Below, in pieces: positions 63,201 to 64,000 of a stretch of DNA of 64,000 bases; the first letter of the stretch is position 1, and each line of letters starts with the position of its first letter. The translations under genes were made by a program, and so were the position numbers. The DNA is from Azolla caroliniana (lineage: Eukaryota; Polypodiophyta). Under the pieces are notes generated by a model. That model worked only from the letters and a program-made list of their open reading frames with translations, did no database searches and had not been told where the DNA came from. Location of the stretch: the NCBI GenBank assembly GCA_043228905.1, contig JBHGNT010000020.1, positions 9,238,001 to 9,302,000 of the forward strand. The letters run 5' to 3'.

Positions 63201-64000
63201 AACAACAAGATTATTAGACACAGTTTCAATGATCACAAGAACCTAACAATATTTCTAGAATATTGAAGTCTGGAGTGAACAACAAGATCATTGGGTATGG
63301 TTCTTATGAATTTTGATTTCATGATCGTGTATCGGCCAAGAAGACAATAAGGAAAACCTGTAAAGAATTGAGTGTGATTGTATGCATCGGAATAAATTAA
63401 GGATGTGTGTTATGTGTGTATGTGGAAGAGGAGAGAAGACAGACACAATATAGATAGATAGGAAAATGAAGTACTCAAGATGGATGTATGTATTAACAAG
63501 AAGTGGACAACAATTACAACGATATGAGCATTAGAAAGGAGATTAATTGACCCTTTACAAAGTAGGAGGAGGGTGCTTTATATGTATAAGGTCACCCTCT
63601 CCCTATACTCTCTCACTAAAACGCCCACTCTCTCTCTAGAACCTTGGGGAATGTGGAGACTCATTAGCTATGGGAAATATGAAACTCATTAGTTATGTGT
63701 CATAGAATATGATTCTATGGTCCACATAGTTACTGTGTAGAAAGTAGTGGGGACATTTGACCTTTGAGTGCTCATAGATTCTCAAAAGGTGTGTTGTATT
63801 GCCTTTGGGCGCATGATGCAAGGCAATACAACACGTGACTCGCCTTGCAACTCATAGATTCTCAAAAGGTGAGTCACGTGTTGTATTGCCTTGTATCATG
63901 CGTTCATGATCACATGCTCGGCTACATTCAAGAGGCCAAAACGCTGTCGTGAAAATCCGTCACTATGTGCGGATCGCGAGGCGGAACCGCCGGGGTTCTG
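63201..64000. other. Unassigned sequence with a compound inverted repeat
   Basis: 63460-63700 has LTR-like traits (CT-rich tracts, 'gagggtgctttatatgtataagg') but no second copy. 63791-63892 carries three related arms able to form alternative hairpins. No gene is seen up to the right edge. Confidence 0.45.
63791..63892. repeat. Three-arm inverted repeat with CACGTG and TGAGTCA motifs
   Basis: Arm 1 (63791-63805) is a perfect inverse of 63820-63834 (15 bp). 63820-63841 is a perfect inverse of 63871-63892 (22 bp). The arms include CACGTG and GAGTCAC. The segment ctcatagattctcaaaaggt occurs directly before arms 1 and 3. Confidence 0.9.

Overview
This is nuclear DNA from a land plant with a repeat-rich genome. 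The evidence is two spliced genes with plant-type homologues, one plant-specific PPR gene, and wall-to-wall LTR retrotransposons of the plant Ty1/copia and Ty3/gypsy kinds. A fern or other non-flowering lineage is my guess, from the PPR gene's style and the retroelement families; it is not proven. There are no bacterial operons, rRNAs or CRISPR arrays.

Region 1 (1-29660) is nested retrotransposons. An old Ty3/gypsy element on the minus strand (B, about 10691-24340) was hit by a chromodomain Ty3/gypsy element (A, 11005-16691, TSD atagg) and by a Ty1/copia element (A, 813-10690). The copia element was in turn hit by a non-autonomous Gag-only LTR element (2069-7669) and apparently by a second copy of itself that runs off the left edge. 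To the right lie a 3' fragment of another copia element (C, about 24340-26965, minus) and a 3' fragment of a second chromovirus (C, about 26965-29660, plus).

Region 2 (29661-46058) is the gene island. It holds a six-exon gene for an ER-lumen EF-hand protein of the CREC/reticulocalbin kind (33113-35531, plus, HDEF C-terminus, one GC-AG intron). It also holds a six-exon gene for the GINS replication subunit PSF1 (43426 to 40576, minus), whose first intron carries decayed tandem copies of its own exon 2. A 2.4-kb terminal-inverted-repeat DNA element (43669-46058) follows.

Region 3 (46187-64000) has a complete but decayed copia element (D, 46192-51697, TSD tagat), of the same family as copia A. 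Then comes a two-exon PPR gene (52857-57220) with a PDF-like N-terminus and a 96-bp tandem array in its intron. A gypsy RT remnant (about 58940-63200) is split by an internally deleted chromodomain element (59688-63106, TSD gtgga). A compound inverted repeat lies close to the right edge.

The cellular genes are separate transcription units and do not form a pathway: calcium handling in the ER, DNA replication initiation, and probably organellar RNA processing. The most unusual signals are: a retropepsin-like domain encoded after the integrase of gypsy B; perfect heat-shock-element promoters plus antisense tRNA-like sequences in chromovirus LTRs; the Gag-only element with a repeated-module tail; and the fossil exon array in PSF1.
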